A DNA stretch of 64,000 nucleotides. It comes from Streptomyces sp. Y2F8-2 (GTDB lineage: Bacteria > Actinomycetota > Actinomycetes > Streptomycetales > Streptomycetaceae). The notes beneath the pieces were generated by a model. That model saw only the letters and a program-made list of their open reading frames with translations, had not been told where the DNA came from and made no database searches. The position numbers were made by a program, and so were the translations under genes. The stretch spans positions 186,001 through 250,000 of the forward strand of contig NZ_BNGS01000006.1 of NCBI RefSeq assembly GCF_014905555.1, written 5' to 3'. Below are positions 23,318-31,634 of the stretch, piece by piece. Position 1 is the stretch's first letter. Each line of letters opens with the position of its first letter.

Positions 23318-24206
23318 GGCTTACCTCCGGTCTGAGCACTGGGCGTTGAAGTCGTCGGGGTGCGTCCAGCACAGGCCATAGCCGGCGCCTTCGATGGCCG
23401 CACCGGCAGGGCTAGGTCCTCGGTACAGTGCAGGATCAGCACCAGGAGGTCGATCGTCGACAGATCGGTCCGGAAGTGGGTGTGCCACGTGGCCAACGCC
23501 AGCGACGGTTGCGATCGGTGATGCGCCGACCGCCGTGTTCCGCGGTCCTGCACGGCCTCGGCGCTGATCCGGCTTACGACCGGTTTGGGACCTGCATGAC
23601 AAGGATGAGCGGACATCCCGGAGTCGGCAACTTGCGACCGATGGATGCGCGCGTATCGTATGTAAGCGCCGAGAAGCGGGAACAGGATTCTGGCGCCAAA
23701 AAACAGGATTTACGCGTCGCACTTTTGGCCGACTGCTCGGCGTCCACACCGCAAACCAAAGCGGAGCCCGACAACGGCCACACCCTGTCTGAATTCCTCA
23801 CCTTCACGGGCGAGATCAAAGGCTTCCTGACGGCGGGGCTGAACGCGCGCGGCAACATCCATGGGCAGCCGAGCCAGGGAGTGTTCGCCCAGACGAGTTG
23901 CGCCACATACAGACTTGGCGCCGATGACGACCCGCAGAAGAACTGCGTGACAACGCCGACGCACAGTGGCGAACAACCGCGGACGTTTGCGGACCGTCGT
24001 AACAGGTGAGAGGCGCACCGGGCCAAGGTCAAGTGGCTCGCGAAGTTGCTTCAGGACGAAGAGGTCCGTGCCCCACCCGTGCCCGATCGTGCGGGAAACC
24101 AATCTCCGCAGCTTGACGAGGCTGGGAACAGCTGCCCGCCTGAGCCGGCGGCGCCGGTTCTGTCTACCCTCGATATAGGGGGTGACCAACCCGGAAAAGG
24201 ACCGCC
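23318..24206. other. 889-bp region without a confident gene
   Basis: Base composition is more AT-rich than the neighbours, especially 23640-24010. Several overlapping frames on both strands show no recognised domain. It may contain remnants of older insertions; only the frame at 23641-24009 is listed, as a candidate. Confidence 0.5.
23641..24009 (+). CDS. Possible hypothetical protein (122 aa) in atypical DNA
   Basis: A frame from ATG 23641, rich in charged residues and soluble-looking, with no domain I recognise. Third-position GC is clearly lower than in flanking genes and a TTA codon occurs, which would fit transferred DNA or chance. A minus-strand frame covers the same bases. Confidence 0.22.
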   Translation: MDARVSYVSAEKREQDSGAKKQDLRVALLADCSASTPQTKAEPDNGHTLSEFLTFTGEIKGFLTAGLNARGNIHGQPSQGVFAQTSCATYRLGADDDPQKNCVTTPTHSGEQPRTFADRRNR

Positions 24207-25001
24207 ATGGACCTCCAGCTCAAGGACAGGGTCGCCGTCGTCACCGGAGCGAGCAAGGGCATCGGCCTCGCCATCGCCGATGCGTTCGCCCGTGAAAGCG
24301 CACACGTCACCGTCGGCAGCCGGAGCATTACTCCCGAGCTCAAAGGGCTCCGCGAGAAGTACGGCGTCACCGCAGTCCCGGTCGACCTGTCCACGGCAGA
24401 CGGACCGGGCGCACTCGTCCGACACGCGGTGGACCAGTACGGCAGGGTCGACGTCCTGGTCAACAATTTGGGCACCGCGACGCCCCGTCCGAGCTTCCTG
24501 GACATCGACGACGCCGAGTGGCAACGGATCTTCGACATGACCCTGTTCAGCGCGGTCCGGGCCAGCCGCGCTGCGCTTCCTCACCTGCTGGTCGTGGACG
24601 GGGGTTCCATCATCAACATCAGCTCCATCAACGCGCGTCTACCCTTCCCCATGGTCGTGGACTACTCCGCGGCCAAGGCCGGGCTGAGCAGCCTGACCAA
24701 GTCGCTGTCCGAGGAGTTCGCACCGCGAGGCGTCCGGGTCAACGCGATCGCCCCGGGGCCGGTTCGCACTCCCTTCTGGACCGCGCCGGGCGGCTTCGCC
24801 GATGCCACGGCAGCCCAGGCCGGCACCACCGCGCAGGAAGCCATCGATGCAGTCGTGCCGCAGAGCATGGGCATCTCCACAGGACGAGTCACCGAAGCTC
24901 ACGAAGTCGCCGATCTGGCTCTCTTCCTCGCCTCCCCGCTCGCCGGCAACATCACAGGAGCCGAGTTCACCATCGATGGCGGCCAGGTCAAGACATTGTG
25001 A
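24207..25001 (+). CDS. SDR-family oxidoreductase
   Basis: A 264-residue classical short-chain dehydrogenase/reductase. NAD(P) motif T-G-A-S-K-G-I-G near residue 14, V-N-N-L-G in place of N-N-A-G, the active site I-S-S-I-N, and Y-S-A-A-K. The C-terminal G-A-E-F-T-I-D-G-G-Q is the typical end of the tetrameric SDRs. The Lys/Arg pattern near the first loop (S-R-S) suggests NADP. GGAAAAGG lies about 7 bases before the ATG. The substrate cannot be told; it stands alone between decayed regions. Confidence 0.9.
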   Translation: MDLQLKDRVAVVTGASKGIGLAIADAFARESAHVTVGSRSITPELKGLREKYGVTAVPVDLSTADGPGALVRHAVDQYGRVDVLVNNLGTATPRPSFLDIDDAEWQRIFDMTLFSAVRASRAALPHLLVVDGGSIINISSINARLPFPMVVDYSAAKAGLSSLTKSLSEEFAPRGVRVNAIAPGPVRTPFWTAPGGFADATAAQAGTTAQEAIDAVVPQSMGISTGRVTEAHEVADLALFLASPLAGNITGAEFTIDGGQVKTL

Positions 25002-25171
25002 TCTCTTGCCCCTGCCTGCACACCCCGTTGCTGAGCACCGGGCGGTAGGGATCGAAAGATGGCGCCGCGAACTGGTCCTACAGGTATTCGAGCAGACGCG
25101 ATGGCAGGACTGTCACGAGCCCTCCACTGATCACTGAGCACAGAGAACTCCATGATCATTCAGGCGCTGGT

Positions 25172-25207
25172 GCTGTACAGCAGCGAAGTACAGCAACCAC
25201 GCCCTCC
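25172..25207. repeat. Dispersed repeat, copy 3
   Basis: GCTGTACAGC, AGTAC and GCAACC blocks as in the copies at 20976 and 22461. It adjoins the broken front of the TPP-enzyme pseudogene. Confidence 0.58.
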
Positions 25208-25530
25208 TCGGCCTGCAGCTGCCACCGGACTGCACCTTCGTCGGCTCGATCAACTGGGGCTCGATCGGCTACTCGGTCGCATGGGCCTACGCGGATCTAC
25301 CGAGAGTGCTCCGCCCGGACACCACGGCGCGATCGTTCGTCGTCAAGACCACCGCGGACCTGGCGGAGGCCCTCAGCGCGCCCAACGACACGCTGATCTT
25401 CATCGAAGCGGTCATGGATCCCTACGACGCTCCCACCGCGGTCATGACCAGCAGCAACACCGGCGCGGACATCGACTACGGGCCTCGCGGCCCCCAGCAC
25501 CGCGACAACGCACAGCTCAGGCCGGCCTGA
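25201..25530 (+). pseudogene. Remnant of a thiamine-pyrophosphate 2-keto acid decarboxylase
   Basis: The frame contains A-L-L-G-L-Q-L-P-P-D-C-T-F-V and W-G-S-I-G-Y, which come from the start of the TPP-binding domain of indolepyruvate/2-keto acid decarboxylases, joined directly to a C-terminal segment (A-R-S-F-V-V-K-T...L-I-F-I-E-A-V-M-D). The G-D-G...N-N thiamine-binding motif that should lie between them and the whole N-terminal two thirds are missing. The 5' break coincides with repeat copy 3. Non-functional. Confidence 0.7.
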
Positions 25531-25606
25531 CTCCCCTGCCGACACGAATCAGCGGCGCGGCCAAGAGACGCAGCTGGACCAGCTCCCCCAGCCCCTGCGG
25601 CGGTGC

Positions 25607-26815
25607 TCAGACCGTGAGGCTCTCGATCGCCACGGGAAGGTGCCGGGGGCCGCGCAGCACGGCGTTGGCGCGGTACGGCGGCGGGTCCTCGAGCAGCCCG
25701 GAGAACCTGACCCGGCGGAAGAGCTCGGGTACCGCCACATGGAGTTCTATCCGGGCGAGGGGGGCGCCGAAGCAGTAGTGGATGCCGGTGTAGAAGCCCA
25801 GGTGTTCGTTGTCCCTGCGGTCGGGGTCGAAGCGGTCGGGGTCCTTGAAGCGTTTGGGGTCGCGGTTGGCCGCGGCCAGCATGAGCCAGACCGGCGAGCC
25901 CTTGGGGATCGTGGTGCCGGCGACGTCGATGTCGGCCAGGGCGGTGGTCCACGGGACGAACTGGACCGGGGGCTCGTAGCGCAGCACTTCCTCGATGAGG
26001 GGGACGGCCAGGTCCGGGTCCTTCTGGAAGCGGTCGAGGACGTCAGGGTGGCGCAGCAGGGTGAGGGTCGTGTTGGTGATGGCGTTGACGGTGGTCTCGT
26101 GGCCGGCGACCAGGAGCAGCACGGCGGTGGCCTCCAGGTCGGCCGGTGTCATGTCGGGGGCGAGCGCGCTGAGCATCCCGGGGCCGGGGTGGCGGCGTTT
26201 GGTCTCGATCAGATCGGTCAGGTAGACGCCCATCTCCTGGCGGGCCCGCTGTGCCTTTTCCGGGCCGCCGTCGTCGCCGGAGTGGGGATCGATTGACGAC
26301 GCCAGGGCATCGGCCCAGCCGTGGAAGCGCGGTTCGTCCTCGCGCGGGACGCCGAGGACCTTGCAGATGGCGGTGACGGGAAGGGGGTAGGCGAAGTCCT
26401 CGACGATGTCGACCTGGTCCTTGCCTTCGAAGGCGTCGAGCAGTTCGGTGACCGCCTTGGCCAGCTCTCCGCGCAGGCCGTCGAGGAATCTGGGGCTGTG
26501 CGGGGGACCGAACGGCCGGTTGATGGTGTCGCGCAGCCGGTCGTGGACGGGCGGGTCGGTGAAGATGAAGCTGGGCGGCAGACCGGTCTCCGGGTCCGGT
26601 TGCCCGACGCGGGCGTAGCCGGACGGGCGGTTGCTCGTGTCGTTGCTCAGCCGTGGGTCGTTGGCCAGGCTCCGCACCTCGTAGTAGGTGCTGACCAGGT
26701 AGGTGCCGTCGTCCTCCCGCCTGACCGGTTGCTTGCGCAGTTCCGCGTAGAGCGGGTACGGATCGGCCCGGTTGGCGTAGTCGGTGATCTGCGCGAGGAG
26801 TGTGCCGGACGTCAT
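25607..26815 (-). CDS. Cytochrome P450
   Basis: A 402-residue soluble bacterial P450. I-helix A-G-H-E-T-T at 237-242, E-x-x-R at 276-279, and heme loop Y-T-G-I-H-Y-C348-F-G-A-P-L-A-R with the axial Cys. Its length and the absence of a membrane anchor are typical of actinobacterial class I P450s. It is the third gene of an operon after a ferredoxin and a ferredoxin reductase, so the full electron path is encoded together. The substrate is unknown; such self-contained trios often serve catabolic or tailoring hydroxylations. Confidence 0.93.
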   Translation of the reverse strand: MTSGTLLAQITDYANRADPYPLYAELRKQPVRREDDGTYLVSTYYEVRSLANDPRLSNDTSNRPSGYARVGQPDPETGLPPSFIFTDPPVHDRLRDTINRPFGPPHSPRFLDGLRGELAKAVTELLDAFEGKDQVDIVEDFAYPLPVTAICKVLGVPREDEPRFHGWADALASSIDPHSGDDGGPEKAQRARQEMGVYLTDLIETKRRHPGPGMLSALAPDMTPADLEATAVLLLVAGHETTVNAITNTTLTLLRHPDVLDRFQKDPDLAVPLIEEVLRYEPPVQFVPWTTALADIDVAGTTIPKGSPVWLMLAAANRDPKRFKDPDRFDPDRRDNEHLGFYTGIHYCFGAPLARIELHVAVPELFRRVRFSGLLEDPPPYRANAVLRGPRHLPVAIESLTV

Positions 26816-26854
26816 GGTGACTCCTGAGTGCTCCGGGCGGTGCAGGGCCGGTGA

Positions 26855-28249
26855 TCAGGCATGCGCCGGAACGAACGCGACACGCCGCTCGCTCGGCGAG
26901 TGACCCGTCAGCGTGACCGTGGCGCCGTGGGTGGGCAGATGGGGGTCGGGGAAGGCCGGGTCGACCGGATCCAGCGTCTCGGTCCGGCGGTCGACCGTGC
27001 GGTACTCCGGCGGGAACGGCGCGCCGGACGCGATCTGCTGCTCGTAGAACCCCAGCCACTTGGCTCCGTCGAAGGACGCCGCGGCGATGACGCGGCCCCG
27101 GTACCCGTACACCGCGACGAACCGCGCCTCGGTGAGCGCCCCCTGGGCGACCACCAGTTGGTCGCCCAGCGAGGGAACACCCACCGACTTGATGTTCACG
27201 CCGAACTGGGTGGACCAGAACATCGGCAGCCACAGGTGCGGACGGCGATCCGGACCCGCACAGATCATGTTGTGGGCGGCGATCTCGGCCTGTTCGACCG
27301 CGTTGCCCCAGTGTTCCAGCGCCAGGAACTGGTAGTCGAACAGCGGGTGGGGGCTGCGGGCGACGTCACCTGCGGCGTAGATGTCGTCGGTGACGATGCC
27401 GTTGACGTCGAACACCCGACACCCGGCGTCGCACGCGATCCCCCGAGGACCTGCGGCCACCCCCGAGCCGGCGAGCCATTCCGTGTTCCGCATGGCACCC
27501 AGCGAGACGACCGCCACGTCCACGTCGATCGCCGAACCGTCGGACAGATGGGCGCGCCTGAGTCGCCCCACATCGTCGCCCTCCAGGGCAGTGACGCTGA
27601 CACCGCAGCGCAGGTCGACCCCGTGCTTGCGCTGCAGCCGGTCCGCGACCGCGCCGATCACTCCGCCGAGCGCGCCCACCAGCGGTGCCGGGCCGCGTTC
27701 GGCGACCGTGACATCGAGGCCCAGCTCGCGGCAGGCGGAGGCGACCTCCGAGCCCGTGAAACCGGCGCCGATCACCAGCACCCGGGACACGCCCCCGGTC
27801 AGCTTCCGGCGCAGGCGTGCGGAGTCGTCGCGCGTACGCAGCCCGAACACCCCGTCCAGCGCGGCCTCTTCCGGGTGGAACCAGGGCCGTGCTCTGGTCC
27901 CGGTGGTGATCAGCAGGCGGTCGTAGGGGACGGTGTCGCCGTTCGTCAGCCGTACCTGCTTGGCGGCCCGGTCCAGGCTCTCAGCGGCGACGCCCAGACG
28001 CCATTCGGCGTCGATGTCGCGCCGCCGCGGCAGCGCGGTGTCCTCGGGCCGTGCCCGTCCGAGCAACGCCTGCTTGGACAGCGGCGGCCGGTCGTAGGGC
28101 TCGTACGGCTCGTCGCCGATCATGGTCAGCGATCCGGTGAAGCCCTGCTCGCGCAGCGTCTCCGCAGCGCGCAGACCGGCCAGCGAGGCGCCGACCACGA
28201 CGATGCGGCCCTGACGCCGCAGGGCCTGGACGTCCGTGTCAGCCGACAT
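26855..28249 (-). CDS. FAD-dependent ferredoxin reductase
   Basis: A 464-residue pyridine-nucleotide-disulphide-fold reductase. The FAD motif I-V-V-V-G-A-S-L-A-G-L-R-A-A lies at the N-terminus, a second Rossmann motif V-L-V-I-G-A-G-F-T-G-S-E-V-A in the middle, and I-Y-A-A-G-D-V closes the FAD site. The C-terminal reductase domain is present, followed by an extension of about 40 residues. It passes electrons from NAD(P)H to the adjacent ferredoxin. ATG 28249 overlaps the ferredoxin stop by 11 bp; the P450 follows after 39 bp. Confidence 0.92.
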   Translation of the reverse strand: MSADTDVQALRRQGRIVVVGASLAGLRAAETLREQGFTGSLTMIGDEPYEPYDRPPLSKQALLGRARPEDTALPRRRDIDAEWRLGVAAESLDRAAKQVRLTNGDTVPYDRLLITTGTRARPWFHPEEAALDGVFGLRTRDDSARLRRKLTGGVSRVLVIGAGFTGSEVASACRELGLDVTVAERGPAPLVGALGGVIGAVADRLQRKHGVDLRCGVSVTALEGDDVGRLRRAHLSDGSAIDVDVAVVSLGAMRNTEWLAGSGVAAGPRGIACDAGCRVFDVNGIVTDDIYAAGDVARSPHPLFDYQFLALEHWGNAVEQAEIAAHNMICAGPDRRPHLWLPMFWSTQFGVNIKSVGVPSLGDQLVVAQGALTEARFVAVYGYRGRVIAAASFDGAKWLGFYEQQIASGAPFPPEYRTVDRRTETLDPVDPAFPDPHLPTHGATVTLTGHSPSERRVAFVPAHA

Positions 28250-28466
28250 GGGGCTCGACCCGCCTCGTCGGCTCGTCGGAGTAGTCGACCAGGATGGCCT
28301 GGACCGGACAGGCGGCAGCGGCCTTCTCCACCCGGTCACGTTGCGCCTCGTCGAAGCGAGGGGAGAACAGCAGCGCTTCTTCCCCGTGGAGGGAGAAGAC
28401 GTCCGGGGCGAGAAAGACGCACTGTGCGAATCCCTGGCACCGGTTGAGATCGACGACAAGCCTCAT
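28239..28466 (-). CDS. Single-cluster ferredoxin, P450 partner
   Basis: A 75-residue ferredoxin with C-Q-G-F-A-Q-C and, near the end, A-C-P-V-Q-A-I: three cluster Cys, with the position of a fourth occupied by another residue, as in [3Fe-4S] ferredoxins that serve actinobacterial P450s. The ATG at 28464-28466 has GGGAGC upstream. First gene of the ferredoxin-reductase-P450 operon. Confidence 0.9.
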   Translation of the reverse strand: MRLVVDLNRCQGFAQCVFLAPDVFSLHGEEALLFSPRFDEAQRDRVEKAAAACPVQAILVDYSDEPTRRVEPHVG

Positions 28467-28828
28467 CAGGAACCCGCTCCCTGCGCGGGCCGCGGTCCCC
28501 GCAGGTTCCGCAGCCGTCTTCGCTCGGTCCATACGGTGGTCGGCATGCCTCTTTCAGGATGGGCCTCTGTGCAGGGCGCTCGCAACGCGAAGGCCGCCGG
28601 GCAGGCCGATGCGCACCCGACCGGTCAACCGCAAGGGAGACGAGGCACTATCGGCCTCCTGAACACCGGACGGACGGGGGACGCGACTCGGGCGGCTGTA
28701 TGCGCTGGCTCCCCTCCGGACCGCCGCGACGGGCAGGCTCGGGGGCCGGTAGACCGGCAAGCTGAGTCGGGCGGTCCGCGGGAGCTCCGGACAGGCGCCG
28801 AACGATGCGTGTCGTGACAAACAGGCCG
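28467..28828. other. 362-bp intergenic region
   Basis: It should hold the promoter of the ferredoxin operon. No convincing gene, palindrome or hairpin was found. Confidence 0.5.
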
Positions 28829-29695
28829 CTACTGGGCTGTGGTTGCGGGCGGGAGGCTCTGCTCGGCCCAGACGGTCTTGCCGTCGAGCGTGTAGCGGAC
28901 GCCCCAGTTCTGTGCGAGTTGGGCGATGATGAACAAGCCGCGCCCGCCTTCGTCGATGGTCTTCGCGTGGCGCAGCCGTGGCGCGAGGGAATTGCTGTCG
29001 TGGACTTCGCAGGCGAGGGTGCGGTCCTTGATGAGCTGCAACTGGACAGGCGGGGTGCCGTAGCGGATGGCGTTGGTGACCAGTTCGCTGACGATCATTT
29101 CGGTGGTGTAGGCGGTTTCCTCATCGACTCCCCAAAGGATGAGCTGGTGGCGGGCGTGGGTGCGCGCCGCAGCAACGGCTTGGGGGTGGTGGTCGAGATG
29201 CCACGTGGCGACCTGGTCGGCGGGGAATGGGTGGGTGCGTGCGAGGAGGAGGACGACGTCGCTGTGGCGGGTGTCGTTCCGCAGCCGGTAGAGCACGTCG
29301 TCGCACAGATCCTGCAGTGGCCGCTCAGGGTGGGCCAGCACCCGTTGGAGAGTGGCCGGTGACGGTGAGTTGCGCGGCAGTGACACAGTGAGGAAGACGA
29401 GGACGCTGCCTTCGGCGACGGAGATTGTGGTGGCGGCGAAGGGGGGTCCCTCGGTTGTGCCCAGAGGAGGTCCGGCGGGCAGATCGGGCATCTCGGTGGT
29501 CCCGTCGGGATGGGCGATGACGGGTGGGGGATGGCCTGCCAGGGCGATGGTGCAAGTTTGGGCGAGGGGGTCGTGGACCGCGTACACGCAGCTTGCCGTG
29601 AGTGGCATGGGATCGCCGGGCGGCAGAGCTGCGCGTTCCTCGGCGAGGCTTATTGGCGGTGTCGTCAGGGCCCCTTCGTTTTCACCTCGCGGCCT
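28829..29695 (-). pseudogene. 5'-truncated SpoIIE phosphatase-ATPase gene
   Basis: The frame opens after a TAG at 29696-29698 and keeps only the second half of a SpoIIE domain (A-G-H-P-P-P-V-I...D-V-V-L-L-L) followed by a complete HATPase_c domain (V-S-E-L-V-T-N-A-I-R-Y-G, E-G-G-R-G-L-F-I-I). The metal motifs at the front of the phosphatase (D-W-F-D, G-H-G) and all sensor domains are missing compared with the intact relative at 1028-3583. An internal ATG at 29608 might still yield an ATPase-only protein. Confidence 0.75.
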
Positions 29696-29752
29696 CTACG
29701 ACGAGTCAAGCGGTTTCCAGGGACAACGGGCACCTCGACAGCTGCATCGATC

Positions 29753-30187
29753 GTGGAAGCAGCGCTTGCGGCGAATACCGCCTGCGCGGAGTCGATCCGT
29801 GGCTTCGCCGGCCGGTACCACGCATTCGCCTTCGACTGGCTCGGCCGAGAGATTGCGGTCGACGTACGACCAGGACAGACCGACGGCGCTGTGATCGTGG
29901 TAGACCCCGGTGGGGCGGAGTACCTGGAAAGCGATCTCCCGCTGTCGGCTTGGCACGACGTGGTGGCCGGCGAGGAGGACCTGCTGGCGTGCCGCTTCTA
30001 CATGGCGTGGCGGGCGGCGAACCCGGAGGCTGGCGATCTCGGATTCGATCAAGCCATCGGGTACAAGCACCCGCTGTTCCTGGGAGGCGGTGACGAGGTC
30101 GAGAATCTGGAACTGAGCGACCGTAACGTGCACTTCTCCCTCCGCCAGAGCCAGCAAGTCTGCCGGAGCCAGACGCAACGCCGGTGA
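29753..30187 (+). CDS. DUF1851 / T6SS immunity Tdi1-like domain protein
   Basis: A 144-residue protein from GTG 29753. It has F-A-F-D-W-L-G-R-E-I-A-V-D, then W-H-D-V-V, and the marked I-G-Y-K-H-P-L-F-L-G-G-G-D-E-V-E-N-L-E-L, the core of the Tdi1/DUF1851 family, some members of which neutralise DNase or ADP-ribosylating toxins. No toxin gene is adjacent, so it may be an orphan immunity gene. The frame is open further upstream, but that part overlaps the truncated SpoIIE gene and looks non-coding. Confidence 0.65.
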   Translation: MEAALAANTACAESIRGFAGRYHAFAFDWLGREIAVDVRPGQTDGAVIVVDPGGAEYLESDLPLSAWHDVVAGEEDLLACRFYMAWRAANPEAGDLGFDQAIGYKHPLFLGGGDEVENLELSDRNVHFSLRQSQQVCRSQTQRR

Positions 30188-30427
30188 GGCTATCGCGCAC
30201 CTCAAGAGCCGTTCGGCTGACATCACCAGCTGACTGTGAGGATGTCGGTGGCGCCGCCCGAGACGGTCTGACCCGCCGACTGACCTACGCAGAGGCTGTC
30301 TTGTTGATGAAATGTCGGCCGACTCGGGTGGTGCCGCCCGCGTCCCCGCCCGCGGGGCTGGGCAGGAGCGGCGGAGACGGACGGTCCGGTGAGGCGCTGA
30401 CGCCGTGCGCATCTCGATGGCGCAGCG

Positions 30428-31435
30428 TCAGTTCGAGCTCGGCTGCAACGTCGAGCCACGGATCACGAGGCTGGTGGGAATGATGCGTGAGGGGGCGGCC
30501 TCGGGCGATCCGCGCACGTGATCCAGCAGCAGACGCGCCGCCGCCTCGCCCATCTCCCGCATGGGCTGCCGGACGGTGGTCAGTGCCGGATAGGTGTACG
30601 ACGCCATCTCGACGTCGTCGAACCCCACCACGGCGACATCCTGCGGCACCCACAGACCGGCCTCGTGCAGGGCGGCGAGCACGCCGGCCGCCGAAGGGTC
30701 GTTGTGTGCGAAGACCGAGTCGAACTCCAGGCCGTCCGCGAGGGCACGCGCGACCGCGCTCCGGCAGCGTTCGAACTGGAAGTCGCCGCTGATGATGCTG
30801 CGTTGGTCGATCTCGATCCCGGCTTCCGCGTAGACGTCGACGAAGCCGCCCAGCCGTTCCCGAGTACAGCCGAACGCCTCAGGACCGGTGACCACCAGAG
30901 GACGACGGCGCCCGATGTCCAGCAGGTGCCGCGCGGCCTGCTCACCCCCCTCGCGGTTGGTGGTGGCCACGTAGGGGAATCCCGGCCGCTGGAAGCGATC
31001 GTCGATCAGCACGACCGGCAGCCCCGCTTCGTGCAGTTCCGTGATGTAACCCAGGGCCCCCTCGGGCTCTATCACCAGCAGACCGTCGAACGACTTGGCG
31101 GCGACCTGCAGACCGAGCCTGCGCAGTGACTCCTCACCGCGGTTCCAGGTCAGCATGCGCAGCCCGAAGCCCTCGGCCTCCAGCGTTTCGACGACCGCCT
31201 GCACGATGCCGGCCCAGGCCCAGGCCATGTCAGGGACGAGCATGCCGATCATCTGTGTGGTGCCGCGTGCGAGGCCCACTGCTCCGGCGCTCGGCACATA
31301 ACCGAGCTCCGATATCGCCTTGCGGACCTTGAGGACGGTGTTCTCGTTGATCTCGCCTTTGCCGTTCAGCACGCGCGAGACCGTCGTCTTGCTGACGCCG
31401 GCCCGTGCGGCCACGTCGGCGATGGTGACTCCCAT
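30428..31435 (-). CDS. LacI-family repressor 1
   Basis: A 335-residue LacI/GalR regulator: HTH I-A-D-V-A-A-R-A-G-V-S-K-T-T-V-S-R-V-L-N at the very N-terminus, then the periplasmic-binding-type effector domain ending in P-T-S-L-V-I-R-G-S. ATG 31435 follows a strong AGGAGGT. A pair of perfectly adjacent palindromes lies 75-122 bp upstream of its start, the expected place for autoregulation. The likely effector is a sugar; the levanase and LacI 2 lie just upstream. Confidence 0.9.
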   Translation of the reverse strand: MGVTIADVAARAGVSKTTVSRVLNGKGEINENTVLKVRKAISELGYVPSAGAVGLARGTTQMIGMLVPDMAWAWAGIVQAVVETLEAEGFGLRMLTWNRGEESLRRLGLQVAAKSFDGLLVIEPEGALGYITELHEAGLPVVLIDDRFQRPGFPYVATTNREGGEQAARHLLDIGRRRPLVVTGPEAFGCTRERLGGFVDVYAEAGIEIDQRSIISGDFQFERCRSAVARALADGLEFDSVFAHNDPSAAGVLAALHEAGLWVPQDVAVVGFDDVEMASYTYPALTTVRQPMREMGEAAARLLLDHVRGSPEAAPSRIIPTSLVIRGSTLQPSSN

Positions 31436-31509
31436 GCCACCTCCTCTCCCTCCACTCAGGGGCGGGAGACGTCCTCCCGCACCGAAGGGCTGATCGTACA
31501 GAGATCCGT

Positions 31510-31557
31510 GGAACCGCTACCGGGAGCGGTTCCGGAACCGGTTTCGGTACCGGTTCC
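31510..31557. promoter_or_regulatory. Two adjacent 24-bp palindromic operators
   Basis: 31510-31533 is GGAACCGCT-N6-AGCGGTTCC and 31534-31557 is GGAACCGGT-N6-ACCGGTTCC: both have perfect 9-bp arms and 6-bp centres, with no base between the two. Lying between two minus-strand LacI genes and upstream of LacI 1, they are probably binding sites of one of them. Confidence 0.7.
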
Positions 31558-31634
31558 GGCAGTGAAGCACCGAGAGGCCCGACCCGTCAACGCGCCGGAA
31601 ACAACTCGTTCACGGTGACGTACCAGGAAGGTCG

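Noticed and set aside
23574..24032. A 152-codon minus-strand frame rich in Ser/Cys
   Set aside because: No domain and an unusual amino-acid composition; the opposite strand has an equally weak frame, so neither is firm.
26861..28447. A 528-codon plus-strand frame over the ferredoxin reductase
   Set aside because: Composition artefact opposite a gene with two Rossmann motifs.
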